A DNA stretch of 64,000 bases. It comes from Xanthomonas sp. NCPPB 1128 (GTDB taxonomy: Bacteria > Pseudomonadota > Gammaproteobacteria > Xanthomonadales > Xanthomonadaceae). Positions within the stretch are counted from its first letter, which is position 1. Every line of letters begins with the position of its first letter. The stretch is taken from the NCBI RefSeq assembly GCF_001043115.1, contig NZ_LFME01000001.1:310001-374000 (forward strand), written 5' to 3'. A program made the translations under genes and the position numbers. The notes below the pieces were generated by a model, which was not told the origin of the DNA, searched no databases, and worked only from the letters and a program-made list of their open reading frames with translations. Positions 54,928-63,576 of this stretch are shown in pieces.

Positions 54928-55154
54928 TCGCGGCACTGGCGTCGCGGCCTGGCGACACCAGCCCGATCGCGATCCAGGTTCTTTCGACCGCTATCTGGGC
55001 GGTGCCCGGCATGCGCGTGCGCTGGGCGCCGCGCACTGCGCGCAGAAGTCGAAGTGGAACCGGCCGTGTAGTCGGCGATGAAGCCGGTGAGCTGATCGGC
55101 GATGGCATTGGCGAACGCCAGTCCGGCGCACCGTGCCAAGAGCCGAGCCGACTC
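54928..55154. other. Gap with a possible gene remnant on the minus strand
   Basis: A short minus-strand frame here encodes ARCAGLAFANAIADQLTGFI, which reads like part of a protein but lacks a plausible start, end or neighbours. It may be debris of an ancestral gene beside the small secreted protein. No promoter or RNA is recognised. Confidence 0.25.
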
Positions 55155-55496
55155 TCATTTGCACGTTACGCGAAGGACATTTTTTGTATTGATCGAATAG
55201 CTGCACTGCTCCACGCGTTTCGTCAGCGTTACATCATGCGTTTGTTTGTCCGCGTACTTGCAGCGTAGGGTGACGAACCGGCCCTCATCGTAGATGTGGC
55301 CGAGAACCCAGTGGCCGTATCGTTCCTTTGCCACGTCAGGTTCGAGCGTTGCGAGGTCCTGTGGTTCTCCATCGAATGCATCGATGTAGCGAAGTGGCTG
55401 ATTCTGTCGCATGGGGCAGACGGAAGGCGCGGCGAGCACACTGCTGCAGCCCAATAGGCAAAGGAGAAGCGCGGCAATTTGCTTGCTCAATGACAT
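55155..55496 (-). CDS. Small secreted Cys-containing protein, possibly STY0301-like
   Basis: About 113 residues from ATG 55496 (MSLSKQ; ATGs at 55511 and 55526 are alternatives). The signal peptide (KQIAALLLCLLGCSSVLA) is followed by SVCPMRQNQPLRYIDAFDG, LEPD, GHWVLGHIYDEGRFVTLRCKYADKQTHDV and VEQCSYS. The C-P near the mature N-terminus, central W and two later Cys resemble STY0301-family periplasmic proteins (my impression, moderate). Base composition is clearly lower in GC than the neighbours. It lies beside an IS remnant, suggesting horizontal acquisition. Confidence 0.6.
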   Translation of the reverse strand: MSLSKQIAALLLCLLGCSSVLAAPSVCPMRQNQPLRYIDAFDGEPQDLATLEPDVAKERYGHWVLGHIYDEGRFVTLRCKYADKQTHDVTLTKRVEQCSYSINTKNVLRVTCK

Positions 55497-55559
55497 AGAA
55501 GTCGTTTCCATTGTTTGAGTTGCCATGGGCGCCCCATCGCAGAATGCTTCGGCCGACAG

Positions 55560-56385
55560 CGTTGGAGCGTGTTATGAACTCGGGAGTAGAGAAGCAGCGT
55601 TTCCGAGCATGAGGATGGTGAGGACGACGACGTGGAGTCCTGCAAGGGTTTCCGGCAGGCGTTCGTCGTCACGGGCCAGGCGCCGGAACCGATCGACCCA
55701 ACCGAAACTGGGCTCCAAAACCCGGCGACGCGACAGCAGCACAACGCCCTTCTTGGCCTCCGCCAGCTTTAGCACATGCAGTTCGCTGCCTTCCTCCTGT
55801 GCCGCTTCGGCCGGGCTTTGCCCCGTGTAGTCTTGATCGACGAAAGCGGGTTTCACCGTCTTGCCCGCGACATGTTGAACGTCCTGCGCCAGCGATCGCA
55901 CCTGCGCGCGCTCCTGCTGCCAACAAGTGGCCACCGCCATAGGGACCTTGCAGCCTTTCTTGTGGTTGCACCCATCGTAGCCGGCGCTGATCCGCTTTCG
56001 CAGGTGGACTGCAGCGTTCGGCCATCCAGGATCACGGCGCAGCGCTGTCCTTGCTTGCCTTGCGCCACCCGCAGGATCGAACGCGAGTCGCTGACCATGG
56101 CCTCAAAAGCGGCCAGCCTGCAACCGCCGCTGGGTTTGCTCGTAGACCATCTCCCACGGCGGAAACTCATCGGGCATCAAGCGCCAGGGCGCCCCAGCGC
56201 GTGTCATCCAGCGCAATGCGTTGAACATCAAGCGCACGCTGCCGTGCCTGCGGATGCATCAGTACCAGGTAGGGCGCGGCGAAGGCCCATTCTTCATCGG
56301 AGACGGGGGTTGCAGAGGGGCGTGGCGGCCTCATCCGCCTACGATAGATAGCCGCGTGAACTCCAGGTTCTTGACACGCCCCAGG
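55560..56385 (-). mobile_element. Decayed IS5-family insertion sequence
   Basis: About 825 bases. Imperfect terminal inverted repeats: GGAGCGTGTTATGAACTCG at 55564-55582 and CAGGTTCTTGACACGCCCC at 56364-56382, which agree at most positions when one is reversed. The transposase inside (56334 to 55572) has lost its frame. No full-length copy occurs in this window. I did not find convincing target-site duplications by eye. Confidence 0.75.
55572..56334 (-). pseudogene. IS5-family transposase, frameshifted
   Basis: Three frames must be joined. They begin MRPPRPSATPVSDEEWAFAA and continue through FEAMVSDSRSILRVAQG, with the first catalytic Asp in AVILDGRTLQST. The end is VKPAFVDQDYTG (second Asp), then KKGVVLLSRRRVLEPSFGWV and RFRRLARDDERLPETLAGLH with the Glu. 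Compared with intact Xanthomonas IS5 transposases as I remember them, the segment after PYLVLMH is internally rearranged or deleted (QARQRALDVQRIALDDTRWG), so more than simple frameshifts are present. Confidence 0.82.
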
Positions 56386-56488
56386 CCCGGCGATTGCTCC
56401 GAACACCCACCTCATCGACCTGTTGAGACGGCTGTGAACCATCGCTGCGGCACGGTCCGGCGGCTGCCTGTCCGGAGTCGGCATGAAA

Positions 56489-56615
56489 CAAAAAAACCTC
56501 CATGAAGGAGGCCGATGAAACGAGAGGATCCTGGCTGGCGAGCGAAGGCTGGCGGGCGGATCGGTGCGCAGCTGGCTGGCGAAAGGCTGGCGGGCTTGCT
56601 GCGGGGCGCAGTGTA
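56489..56615 (-). ncRNA. Candidate small RNA ending in a rho-independent terminator
   Basis: Minus-strand -10 TACACT (56610-56615) and terminator (56490-56513) bracket about 115 bases without a convincing coding frame. The transcript would carry two copies of a C-rich module (reverse complement of CTGGCTGGCG...GGCTGGCGGGC at about 56531-56557 and 56572-56597), each with two CCAGCC words. I see no clear -35. Alternatively the terminator serves the peptidase gene 240 bases upstream. Confidence 0.4.
56490..56513 (-). terminator. Rho-independent terminator (minus strand)
   Basis: On the minus strand CCTCC-TTCAT-GGAGG, extended by two G-U pairs, is followed by seven T. It reads transcripts coming from higher coordinates. 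Confidence 0.8.
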
Positions 56616-56752
56616 GCGGCCGTATGCGATCGACGATCGAACGCGAATCACTCTCATCTATTGTTCGCTACGGACGCCTGCTCTAGGCCCTGTCAGGCAC
56701 ACCGATCGTCGGGGCCGCCGCGGATGGGGCCGTACCGGCGCTGCTCGACCGA

Positions 56753-57868
56753 TCAGGGTGGCTCACTGCGTGGGGGAGTGGCGGTCGGTGGCGGTAGCGC
56801 CTGTCTTGCGGGCGTCGGGGGAGCAGTGGCTTGCGTGGCCCCGGGCGCAAGGTCCGGTTCGTCATCGGTCGCAGTCGCTGTGTCGTCCGCCTCGGGCTCC
56901 GGATACGGATAGGGCGGTGCGGCGGCGTTCGGGAACTGCGCGCGCCAGCGCTGCAGCCACTGCCCGATGCGCGCACCCACGTAGAGCTGCGGATACGACG
57001 GCGCCTCGCCTTCGGCCTGCTCGCGTGCGCTGATCTCGGCACTGGCCAGGCGATAGCTGTCGACCAGATCGGTGGTGTGCGCCAGCGCATCGATCAGCCA
57101 GGCGCGGCCGAAATAGGTGGCGCTGGCGGTGTTGCCGCAGCCGAACGAGGGCCGGTCGCGGCGCGCGGCGGTGATCACCAGGGTGTCGGCGGTCTTCAGC
57201 GCCGGCACGAAGCCACCGGAGTAGCAGGCCGAGATCACGATGATGCGGTTGCGGATGCCGGCGTCGTCGAGCAGGCGGCGCAGTTCCTGCGGGGTGATGG
57301 TGTCGTACTCGGCATCCTCGCCGGGACCGAACTGCAGATACAGCTCGTGCTGGTCGGTGCCGTGGCTGGTCAGGAACAGCAGCAACGCGTCCTCGCGCTT
57401 GTCCATCAGCTTGCCGACGCGTTCCAGCGTATCGGCCAGGTTGTCGTAGGACGCCTGCGGTGCGTAGGCATGCGCGCCGAGATTGTCGCCGTGGTTGATC
57501 AGGGTGGCGATGCGGCCGGCGGCGCCGAAGCGCTGCGCGAACAGCTGCCGCAGGTACAGCACCTCGTTGCGGAACACGTCCTCGCTGGCGTCGCCGGCGA
57601 AGCCGACCACGTACAGGTCGGGAATGCCGGGGCGCTGTGGCTGCAGCGACCCCAGCGCCTGCCGCAGTTGCGCCTGGTCGACCGGGTCCTGCGCCGCCTC
57701 GTCCTGCGCGGTGTCGGCCGCGCCGGCCGGCATGGCGCCGGCGTCGGAATGGCAGGCGGGCAGCGCCAGCGCCAGCAGGGCGGCCAGCAGCAGCCGGCCG
57801 CGCACCACGGCGAGCGGGCGCTGCAATGCCGCCAAAGCGGCCATCAAGACAGCGACGGGCCTGCGCAT
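56753..57868 (-). CDS. Legumain-like (C13) caspase-fold peptidase, lipoprotein
   Basis: 371 residues. After an Arg-rich start, a hydrophobic segment ends in the lipobox (LLALALPAC), making a membrane-anchored lipoprotein. The C13 domain (about 80-300) has DLYVVGFAGDASEDVFRNEV, INHGDN, LLLFLTSHGTDQHEL with the catalytic His, and IVISACYSGGFVPAL with the catalytic Cys, the His/Cys dyad of legumain and caspase folds. The C-terminal 60 residues are Pro/Ala/Asp-rich low complexity. Substrate and role unknown. It lies 8 bases beyond mtnC on the same strand and may share its transcript. Confidence 0.83.
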   Translation of the reverse strand: MRRPVAVLMAALAALQRPLAVVRGRLLLAALLALALPACHSDAGAMPAGAADTAQDEAAQDPVDQAQLRQALGSLQPQRPGIPDLYVVGFAGDASEDVFRNEVLYLRQLFAQRFGAAGRIATLINHGDNLGAHAYAPQASYDNLADTLERVGKLMDKREDALLLFLTSHGTDQHELYLQFGPGEDAEYDTITPQELRRLLDDAGIRNRIIVISACYSGGFVPALKTADTLVITAARRDRPSFGCGNTASATYFGRAWLIDALAHTTDLVDSYRLASAEISAREQAEGEAPSYPQLYVGARIGQWLQRWRAQFPNAAAPPYPYPEPEADDTATATDDEPDLAPGATQATAPPTPARQALPPPTATPPRSEPP

Positions 57869-57876
57869 GCGCGGGC

Positions 57877-58575
57877 TCAGAAGCCCAGGTCGGCGAAGCT
57901 CTCCGCGCGGCGGTGGCCGTTGCAGGCCTCGCCCTGGCGCGGTTGCGGGTAATCGTCGCGGCGATCGATCAGCACCGTGTCCAGCCCGGCGGCGCGGGCC
58001 GCATCCAGTTCGGCGACCACGTCGGACAGGAACACGATCTGCGCCGGTGCCACGCCGATCGCCTCGGCGATGCGCGCGTAGCTGGGCTGCTCGCGCTTGC
58101 CGCCGATCTCGGTATCGAACCAGCCGGAGAACAGCGCGCGCAGGTCGCCAGCATCGCTGTGGCCGAAGAACAGCTTCTGCGCCGGCACCGAGCCGGACGA
58201 GTACACGTACAGCGCGCGGCCGTCGGCATGCCAGCGGCGCAGCGCCGGCGCGGCATCGGGATAGATGTGCGCGGTGAAGTCGGCATCGCGGTAGCCGGCG
58301 TCCCAGATCATGCCCTGCAGCGCCTTCAGCGCGGTGTGCTTGCGGTCCTGGTCGATCCAGCCCTGCAGGGTCTCCACGATCACCGCATCGGTGCAGATGC
58401 CGCCGCATTCGGTGGCGACCGCGTCCAGCCACTGCCGCACCTGCGGTTGCTGGCCATGCTCGCGCACGAAGCCGGGCAGGGCGCGGCGCGCGTAAGGGAA
58501 CAGCACATCCTTGACGAAGGAGATGCTGCTGGTGGTGCCTTCGATGTCGGTGAGAACGACGCGTGGATCGGTCAT
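57877..58575 (-). CDS. mtnC: Enolase-phosphatase E1 (acireductone synthase)
   Basis: HAD-family enzyme of 232 residues in methionine salvage that enolises and dephosphorylates 2,3-diketo-5-methylthiopentyl-1-phosphate to acireductone. Seen: [20 protein letters not shown] at the N-terminus (DxE nucleophile variant typical of MtnC), [20 protein letters not shown] near residue 120 and [18 protein letters not shown] near residue 178. It starts 3 bases after the mtnD stop. Confidence 0.95.
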   Translation of the reverse strand: MTDPRVVLTDIEGTTSSISFVKDVLFPYARRALPGFVREHGQQPQVRQWLDAVATECGGICTDAVIVETLQGWIDQDRKHTALKALQGMIWDAGYRDADFTAHIYPDAAPALRRWHADGRALYVYSSGSVPAQKLFFGHSDAGDLRALFSGWFDTEIGGKREQPSYARIAEAIGVAPAQIVFLSDVVAELDAARAAGLDTVLIDRRDDYPQPRQGEACNGHRRAESFADLGF

Positions 58576-58578
58576 CGC

Positions 58579-59145
58579 TCAGTGCGCCTCGCCGCGCAGC
58601 TTCGCCTCGTAGCGCGGGAAGCGCTGGGCGATGTCGGTGCCGGTGAAGTGGCCGACCCAGCCATCCGGCTCGGTGAAGAAGCGGATCGCGACGAAGCGCG
58701 GTTCCGGCCCCATGTCGAACCAGTGGTGGGTGCCGTCCGGCACCGCGATCAGGTCGTTCTGCACGCACTCGATCTCGTAGACCTTGCCATCCACGTGCAG
58801 GGTGAACAGGCCGGAGCCGGCGACGAAGAAGCGCACCTCGTCTTCCTTGTGGAAGTGCTCGTCGAGGAACTTCTTGCGCATCTCCTCGCGCTGCGGGTTG
58901 TCCGGGGCGATGCTGACCACGTCCACGGTCTTGAAGCCGTTGGCGGCCACCAGGCGGTCGATGTCGGCCTTGTAGGCGGCCATCACCGCCTCTGGCGTGG
59001 CGCCGGCCTCGATCGGTTGGTTGGCCTGCCAGCGCTCGAAGGTGACGCCGATCTTGCGCAGTTCGGCGGCGATCGCGTCGCCCTCGCGGCTGTCGAACAG
59101 CGGCGTGTCGGGAGTGGTGTCGGCGAAGATGCGGAGTCGGCTCAT
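58579..59145 (-). CDS. mtnD: Acireductone dioxygenase
   Basis: Cupin metalloenzyme of 188 residues. With Fe it yields the methionine precursor KMTB; with Ni it gives an off-pathway product and CO. Seen: [20 protein letters not shown] near residue 97 with His-x-His-x4-Glu metal ligands, and [14 protein letters not shown] near residue 133 with the fourth ligand His. N-terminus [17 protein letters not shown] matches the family. Transcribed with mtnC; a 94-base gap separates it from mtnB. Confidence 0.96.
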   Translation of the reverse strand: MSRLRIFADTTPDTPLFDSREGDAIAAELRKIGVTFERWQANQPIEAGATPEAVMAAYKADIDRLVAANGFKTVDVVSIAPDNPQREEMRKKFLDEHFHKEDEVRFFVAGSGLFTLHVDGKVYEIECVQNDLIAVPDGTHHWFDMGPEPRFVAIRFFTEPDGWVGHFTGTDIAQRFPRYEAKLRGEAH

Positions 59146-59239
59146 GGCGGCGGGCGAAAGCGGCAGTGGGGATGAAAAGGGTAGCAGGTGCGCGGCCGGC
59201 GGCCGTTGCGGCGCTGGAACGCTGTCGCGCCGCGGCGGA

Positions 59240-59881
59240 TCAGCCGGCGGCGCGCAGCTTGCGCAGCTCCAGCTCGCAGTGCAGCAGGAATTCGAAGGCT
59301 TCGAGGTGGCGGCGCGCCTCGGCCATGTCGCGGCCCCAGGCGTACAGGCCGTGGCCGTCGATCAGGTAGCCCCACAGCGGCGTGCGGTCGAGCAGGGCGT
59401 CGACCTGCGCCGCCAGCACGGTCATGTCCTGGGTGTTGGCGAACACCGGCAGGTCCACCGCGGTCTCGTGGGTCTGGTTGCCGTGCAGCGCCTTCAGCAG
59501 CTCGTAGCCTTCCAGGCGGATGTGGCCCTGCGGCGCATACAGCCGCGAGGCGATGGTCTGCACCGGCGAATGCGTGTGCAGAATGCAGCCGACCTCCGGG
59601 AAGCGCCGGTACAGCTGGGTGTGCAGCAAGGTTTCGGCGGACGGGCGCAGCGGCCGGCCGACGGCCTGGCCGTCGAAGTCCACCACCATGATGTCGTCCT
59701 CCACCAGCCGGCCCTTGTCGCGGCCGGAGACGGTGATCGCCGCATGGCGATCGTCCAGGCGGTGCGAGAAGTTGCTGCTGGTGGCGGGCGTCCAGCCGGA
59801 CTGCGAGAGCTCGCGGATGTTGTCGATCAGCAGGTGCGCCAGCGTGCGCAGGCGCTCGGAATCGTAAGGCAGTGCGTTCAT
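59240..59881 (-). CDS. mtnB: Methylthioribulose-1-phosphate dehydratase
   Basis: Class II aldolase/adducin-fold zinc enzyme of 213 residues, the step before MtnC. Seen: [16 protein letters not shown] near residue 29, [31 protein letters not shown] near residue 84 with the zinc-binding His-x-His and [18 protein letters not shown] near residue 167 with the third His. First gene of mtnB-mtnD-mtnC. mtnA and other salvage genes are not in this window. A minus-strand TAAACT lies 6 bases before the ATG, so initiation may be leaderless or the promoter elsewhere. Confidence 0.95.
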   Translation of the reverse strand: MNALPYDSERLRTLAHLLIDNIRELSQSGWTPATSSNFSHRLDDRHAAITVSGRDKGRLVEDDIMVVDFDGQAVGRPLRPSAETLLHTQLYRRFPEVGCILHTHSPVQTIASRLYAPQGHIRLEGYELLKALHGNQTHETAVDLPVFANTQDMTVLAAQVDALLDRTPLWGYLIDGHGLYAWGRDMAEARRHLEAFEFLLHCELELRKLRAAG

Positions 59882-59955
59882 GCGCGTAGTTTAGGGCTTG
59901 ATGGCTGGATTGGGATGACAGGTGATGGTGCACCCAGTAGCACCTGTTCGCGCCG

Positions 59956-60379
59956 TACCCTCACCCCAACCCCTCTCCCGGAGGGAGAGGGGCTCTGTTT
60001 TTCCCTTCTCCCGCCGGGAGAAGGTGCCCCGCAGGGGCGGATGAGGGTCCGGGCGAAGCCTCGTGCAGCCAAAACGCCGCGTGCGCTTCGCACCCGTACC
60101 CTCACCCCAACCCCTCTCCCGGGGGGAGAGGGGCTCTGGCGCTTCCCTTCTCCCGTCGGGAGAAGGTGCCCCGCAGGGGCGGATGAGGGTCCGGGCGAAG
60201 CCTCGTGCAGCCAAAACGCCGCATGCGCTTCGCGCCCGTACCCTCACCCCAACCCCTCTCCCGGAGGGAGAGGGGCTCTGTTTTTCCCTTCTCCCGCCGG
60301 GAGAAGGTGCCCCGCAGGGGCGGATGAGGGTCCGGGCGAAGCCTCGTGCAGCCAAAACGCCGCGTGCGTTTCGCGTCCG
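59956..60379. repeat. Three tandem copies of a 141-142 bp repeat
   Basis: Units start at 59956, 60097 and 60239; a fourth begins at 60380 but stops after about 12 bases. Each unit has CCCTCACCCCAACCCCTCTC, the hairpins CTCTCCC-GGAGGGAGAG and CTTCTCCCGCCGGGAGAAG, TGCCCCGCAGGGGCGGATGAGG, and a segment ending AAAACGCCGCGTGCG. Copies 1 and 3 are almost identical; copy 2 differs at several positions. No gene is supported in 59882-60412. Confidence 0.93.
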
Positions 60380-60412
60380 TACCCTCTACCGGAAGCAGAG
60401 GGGCGCTATGGC

Positions 60413-61849
60413 TCAGCCTTGGCCGGTGCGGCGCAGGCGGCTGTGGCGGTAGCCGTAGCCGAAGTAGATCGCCAGGCCGATCACCGTCCAGCCGGCCATC
60501 AGCATCCAGTTGTGCGCGGTCATCGCCGACAGCAGCGCCAGGCAGCTGAGCACGCCGGCGATGCAGATCGGCCAGGCAAAGGGGATGCGGAACGGGCGCG
60601 GCAGGTCCGGCTGGGTACGGCGCAGGATCAGCACGCCGGCGCAGACCGCGGCGAAGGCGATCAGCGTGCCCATCGAGGTCAGTTCGCCCAGCACGTCCAG
60701 CGGGAACAGCGCCGCCAGCAGCGCGATGCCGATGCCGGTGATCACCGTGTTGACGTGCGGGGTGCGGTAGGTCGGGTGGATCTTGGTGAACACCGGCGGC
60801 AGCAGGCCGTCGCGGGCGATGATCATGAAGATGCGCGGCTGGCCGATGATCATCACCAGCACCACCGAGGACAGGCCGATCAGCGCGCCGATCTCCACCA
60901 CCACGCGCAGCCAGGCCAGCTGCGGATGCGCCGCCACCGCGGTCACCACCGGTTCGTCGGTGCCCAGTTGCGTATACGGCAGCAGCCCGGTCATCACCGC
61001 GGCCATGGCGATGTACAGCACCGTGCAGATCACCAGCGACAGGATCATGCCGATCGGCAGGTCGCGCTGCGGCCGATGCGATTCCTGCGCCGCCACCGAC
61101 ACCGCCTCGAAGCCGATGTAGGCGAAGAACACCATCGCCGCGCCGCGCAGCACGCCGTCCAGGCCGTACTTGCCCGGGCCTTCGTTGGCCGGGATGAACG
61201 GGTGCCAGTTGGCCGGGTCCACGTACTTCCAGCCGGCGGCGATGACCAGCACGATCAGGCCGCTCTTCAGCACCACCATCGCCATGTTCATCGCCGAGGA
61301 CTTGCGGATGCCGACGTAGCACAGCCAGGTCAGCAGCAGCACGATGCCGGCGGCGGGCAGGTTGGCGATCGCGCCGGTGGGCTGCAGCTTGCCGTCCAGC
61401 GGCGCGTTGACCAGGGCCGCGGGCAGATGGATGTCGAAGTGGTCGAGCAGGCTGAGGAAATAGCCGGTCCAGCTGACCGCCACCGCCGAGGCCGACACGC
61501 CGTACTCCAGCACCAGCATCCAGCCGATGAACCAGGCCGCCAACTCGCCGAAGGTGGCGTAGGTGTAGGTGTAGGCGCTGCCGGAGACCGGCACCATCGC
61601 CGCGAACTCGGCGTAGGCCAGCGCGCAGAACGCACAGCACACCGCGGCCAGCACGAACGAGAGCATGATCGCCGGCCCGGCGTGGTTGGCCGCGGCCTGC
61701 CCGGTGATGACGAAGATGCCGCCGCCGATCACCGCGCCGATGCCCAGCGCGGTCAGGCCCCAGGGGCCGAGCGCGCGTTGCAGGCCCAGCCCGCCGGCGT
61801 CCTCGTGGCTGGCATGGGGGTGTTTGGTGGCCAAGAGTTGTTTGAGCAT
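60413..61849 (-). CDS. APC-family cationic-amino-acid-type permease
   Basis: Inner-membrane permease of 478 residues, about 12-14 helices. Seen: LGPWGLTALGIGAVIGGGIF and VITGQAAANHAGPAIMLSF in helix 1, YAEFAAMVPVSGSAYTYTY, FFAYIGFEAVSVAAQESHRP near residue 245, PQRDLPIGMILSL and GQPRIFMIIARDGLLPP near residue 340. It resembles YhdG/CAT transporters of the APC superfamily. Substrate not decidable. It is a close paralog of the next gene upstream, 85 bases away. Confidence 0.88.
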   Translation of the reverse strand: MLKQLLATKHPHASHEDAGGLGLQRALGPWGLTALGIGAVIGGGIFVITGQAAANHAGPAIMLSFVLAAVCCAFCALAYAEFAAMVPVSGSAYTYTYATFGELAAWFIGWMLVLEYGVSASAVAVSWTGYFLSLLDHFDIHLPAALVNAPLDGKLQPTGAIANLPAAGIVLLLTWLCYVGIRKSSAMNMAMVVLKSGLIVLVIAAGWKYVDPANWHPFIPANEGPGKYGLDGVLRGAAMVFFAYIGFEAVSVAAQESHRPQRDLPIGMILSLVICTVLYIAMAAVMTGLLPYTQLGTDEPVVTAVAAHPQLAWLRVVVEIGALIGLSSVVLVMIIGQPRIFMIIARDGLLPPVFTKIHPTYRTPHVNTVITGIGIALLAALFPLDVLGELTSMGTLIAFAAVCAGVLILRRTQPDLPRPFRIPFAWPICIAGVLSCLALLSAMTAHNWMLMAGWTVIGLAIYFGYGYRHSRLRRTGQG

Positions 61850-61934
61850 GGAGCGGTTCCAGCCGGACGCGGCGTGCGAGGAAGAGGGGGCGAACGCGAA
61901 GACCGGCGCGGACGCCGGTCTTCGGGGGAGCGGA

Positions 61935-63407
61935 TCAGGCCTTGGCGGCCAGGCGGCTGTTGCGGATGCCGTAGAAGAAGTAGATGCACAGGCCGATCAG
62001 GGTCCAGCCGACGAACACCTTCCAGTGCTCCTGGAATGCCTGGAAGAACAGGCCGACGCAGAACAGCGCGCCCAGCGGGCACACCGCCCAGAACAGCGGC
62101 ACCCGGAACGGACGCGGCAGATCGGGACGGGTGAAGCGCAGCACCATCACGCCGACGCAGACCGTGGCGAAGGCCAGCAGGGTGCCCATCGACACCAGTT
62201 CGCCGAGCACGTCCAGCGGGATCAGCCCGGCCAGCAGCGCGGCCAGCACGCCGACCACCACGGTGCCGACGTACGGGGTGTGGAAGCGGCGATGGACCTT
62301 GCCGAACAGCTTCGGCAGCAAGCCATCGCGCGCCATCGTGTAGAAGATGCGCGGCTGCGCCATCAGCATCACCAGCACCACCGAGGACAGGCCGGCGATG
62401 GCGCCGATCTCGACGAAGGTCTTCAGCCAGGCCAGCTGCGGGTAATGCTCCAGCGCGGTGGCCACCGGCTTGGCGGTGCCCAGTTGGGTGTAGGGCAGCA
62501 GGCCGGTCAGCACCGCGCAGACGATGATGTAGATGACGGTGCAGATGGCCAGCGACACCAGGATGCCGATCGGCATGTTCTTCTGTGGGTCCTTGGTCTC
62601 GCCGGCGGAAGTGGAGACCGCATCGAAGCCGATGTAGGAGAAGAACACGATGGAGGCCGCGCGGAAGATGCCGCTCCAGCCGAACTCGCCCGGGCCGGTA
62701 TTTTCCGGGATGAACGGATGCCAGTTGTCCGGGTTGATGTAGAAGACGCCGACGCCGACGAACAGGCAGATCACCAACACCTTGATCGCCACCACGATGG
62801 CGTTGACGAAGGCCGACTGGGTGACGCCGACGTAGCACAGCGTGCTGACCGCGGCCACGATCAGCACCGCCGGCAGGTTGACGATGTTGCCCGAGGCCAC
62901 GAACGCGTGGCCGGTCCAGGTCAGTGGCGCGCTGGCCAGTTCCGCGGGGAAGGGCAGGCCGAGGGTGCCGGTGACGAAGCTGATGAGGTAGGCCGACCAG
63001 CCGACCGCGACGCTGGAGCCGGCGAACAGGTATTCCAGCACCAGGCACCAGCCGATGAACCAGGCCACGCCTTCGCCGAGCGTGGCGTAGGAATACGAGT
63101 AGGCGCTGCCGGAGACCGGCAGCATCGCCGCGAACTCGGCGTAGCACAGGCCGGCGAAGGCGCAGGCCAGGCCGGCGAACACGAACGACAGCATCACCGC
63201 CGGGCCGGCGTGATTGGCCGCGGCCTGGCCGGTGAGCACGAAGATGCCGGCGCCGATCACCGCGCCGATGCCGAGCAGGATCAGGTGCCGGGCGGTGAGG
63301 GTGCGTTTGAGGGTGCCTTCGCCCTCCAGACTGCCTTCGAACGGTTCGCCGGCATCGACGTGACCGGCGGGTTCGATCGGCTTGACCCTCAACAGAGACT
63401 TGAGCAT
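61935..63407 (-). CDS. APC-family cationic-amino-acid-type permease (paralog)
   Basis: 490 residues with the same architecture as the downstream permease. Seen: LGIGAVIGAGIFVLTGQAA, CYAEFAAMLPVSGSAYSYSY, WFIGWCLVLEYLFAGS, FFSYIGFDAVSTSAGETKDP, PQKNMPIGILVSL and AQPRIFYTMARDGLLPK. It has an extra hydrophilic N-terminus (VKPIEPAGHVDAGEPFEG). Identity with its neighbour is high over the helices and low at both ends, the pattern of an old tandem duplication. ATG 63407 is used; 63416 is possible. Confidence 0.88.
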   Translation of the reverse strand: MLKSLLRVKPIEPAGHVDAGEPFEGSLEGEGTLKRTLTARHLILLGIGAVIGAGIFVLTGQAAANHAGPAVMLSFVFAGLACAFAGLCYAEFAAMLPVSGSAYSYSYATLGEGVAWFIGWCLVLEYLFAGSSVAVGWSAYLISFVTGTLGLPFPAELASAPLTWTGHAFVASGNIVNLPAVLIVAAVSTLCYVGVTQSAFVNAIVVAIKVLVICLFVGVGVFYINPDNWHPFIPENTGPGEFGWSGIFRAASIVFFSYIGFDAVSTSAGETKDPQKNMPIGILVSLAICTVIYIIVCAVLTGLLPYTQLGTAKPVATALEHYPQLAWLKTFVEIGAIAGLSSVVLVMLMAQPRIFYTMARDGLLPKLFGKVHRRFHTPYVGTVVVGVLAALLAGLIPLDVLGELVSMGTLLAFATVCVGVMVLRFTRPDLPRPFRVPLFWAVCPLGALFCVGLFFQAFQEHWKVFVGWTLIGLCIYFFYGIRNSRLAAKA

Positions 63408-63576
63408 TCGGTGCATCCCCAGGTGGCGGTACGGGGCAAGCGGCCCCGGCAATGGCGAAGCGCCGGGCCCGCAGCGGGCGACGCAAGCGTCGTACCATGC
63501 CAAAGCCGGCCGGCCGCCACAAGCCGCGCTGCACCGTGGACGGCGATAATGGCCGCCCCCGAACGCGAGAACGCCG

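Noticed and set aside
56412-56657. An 81-codon minus-strand open frame across the candidate sRNA
   Set aside because: It reads through the strong terminator and has Arg/Ser-rich, unstructured composition typical of a spurious frame.
59882-59955. A SAM riboswitch ahead of the mtn genes
   Set aside because: The region before mtnB is too short and lacks any recognisable SAM-riboswitch core; upstream of it lie only the tandem repeats.
59956-60379. Regular repeats as a CRISPR array
   Set aside because: Units are contiguous 141-bp tandem copies without unique spacers and there are no cas genes.
58997-62134. A 1045-codon plus-strand open frame crossing mtnD, mtnB, the tandem repeats and the permease
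   Set aside because: It runs through repeats and opposite to four recognised genes; composition is a GC artefact.
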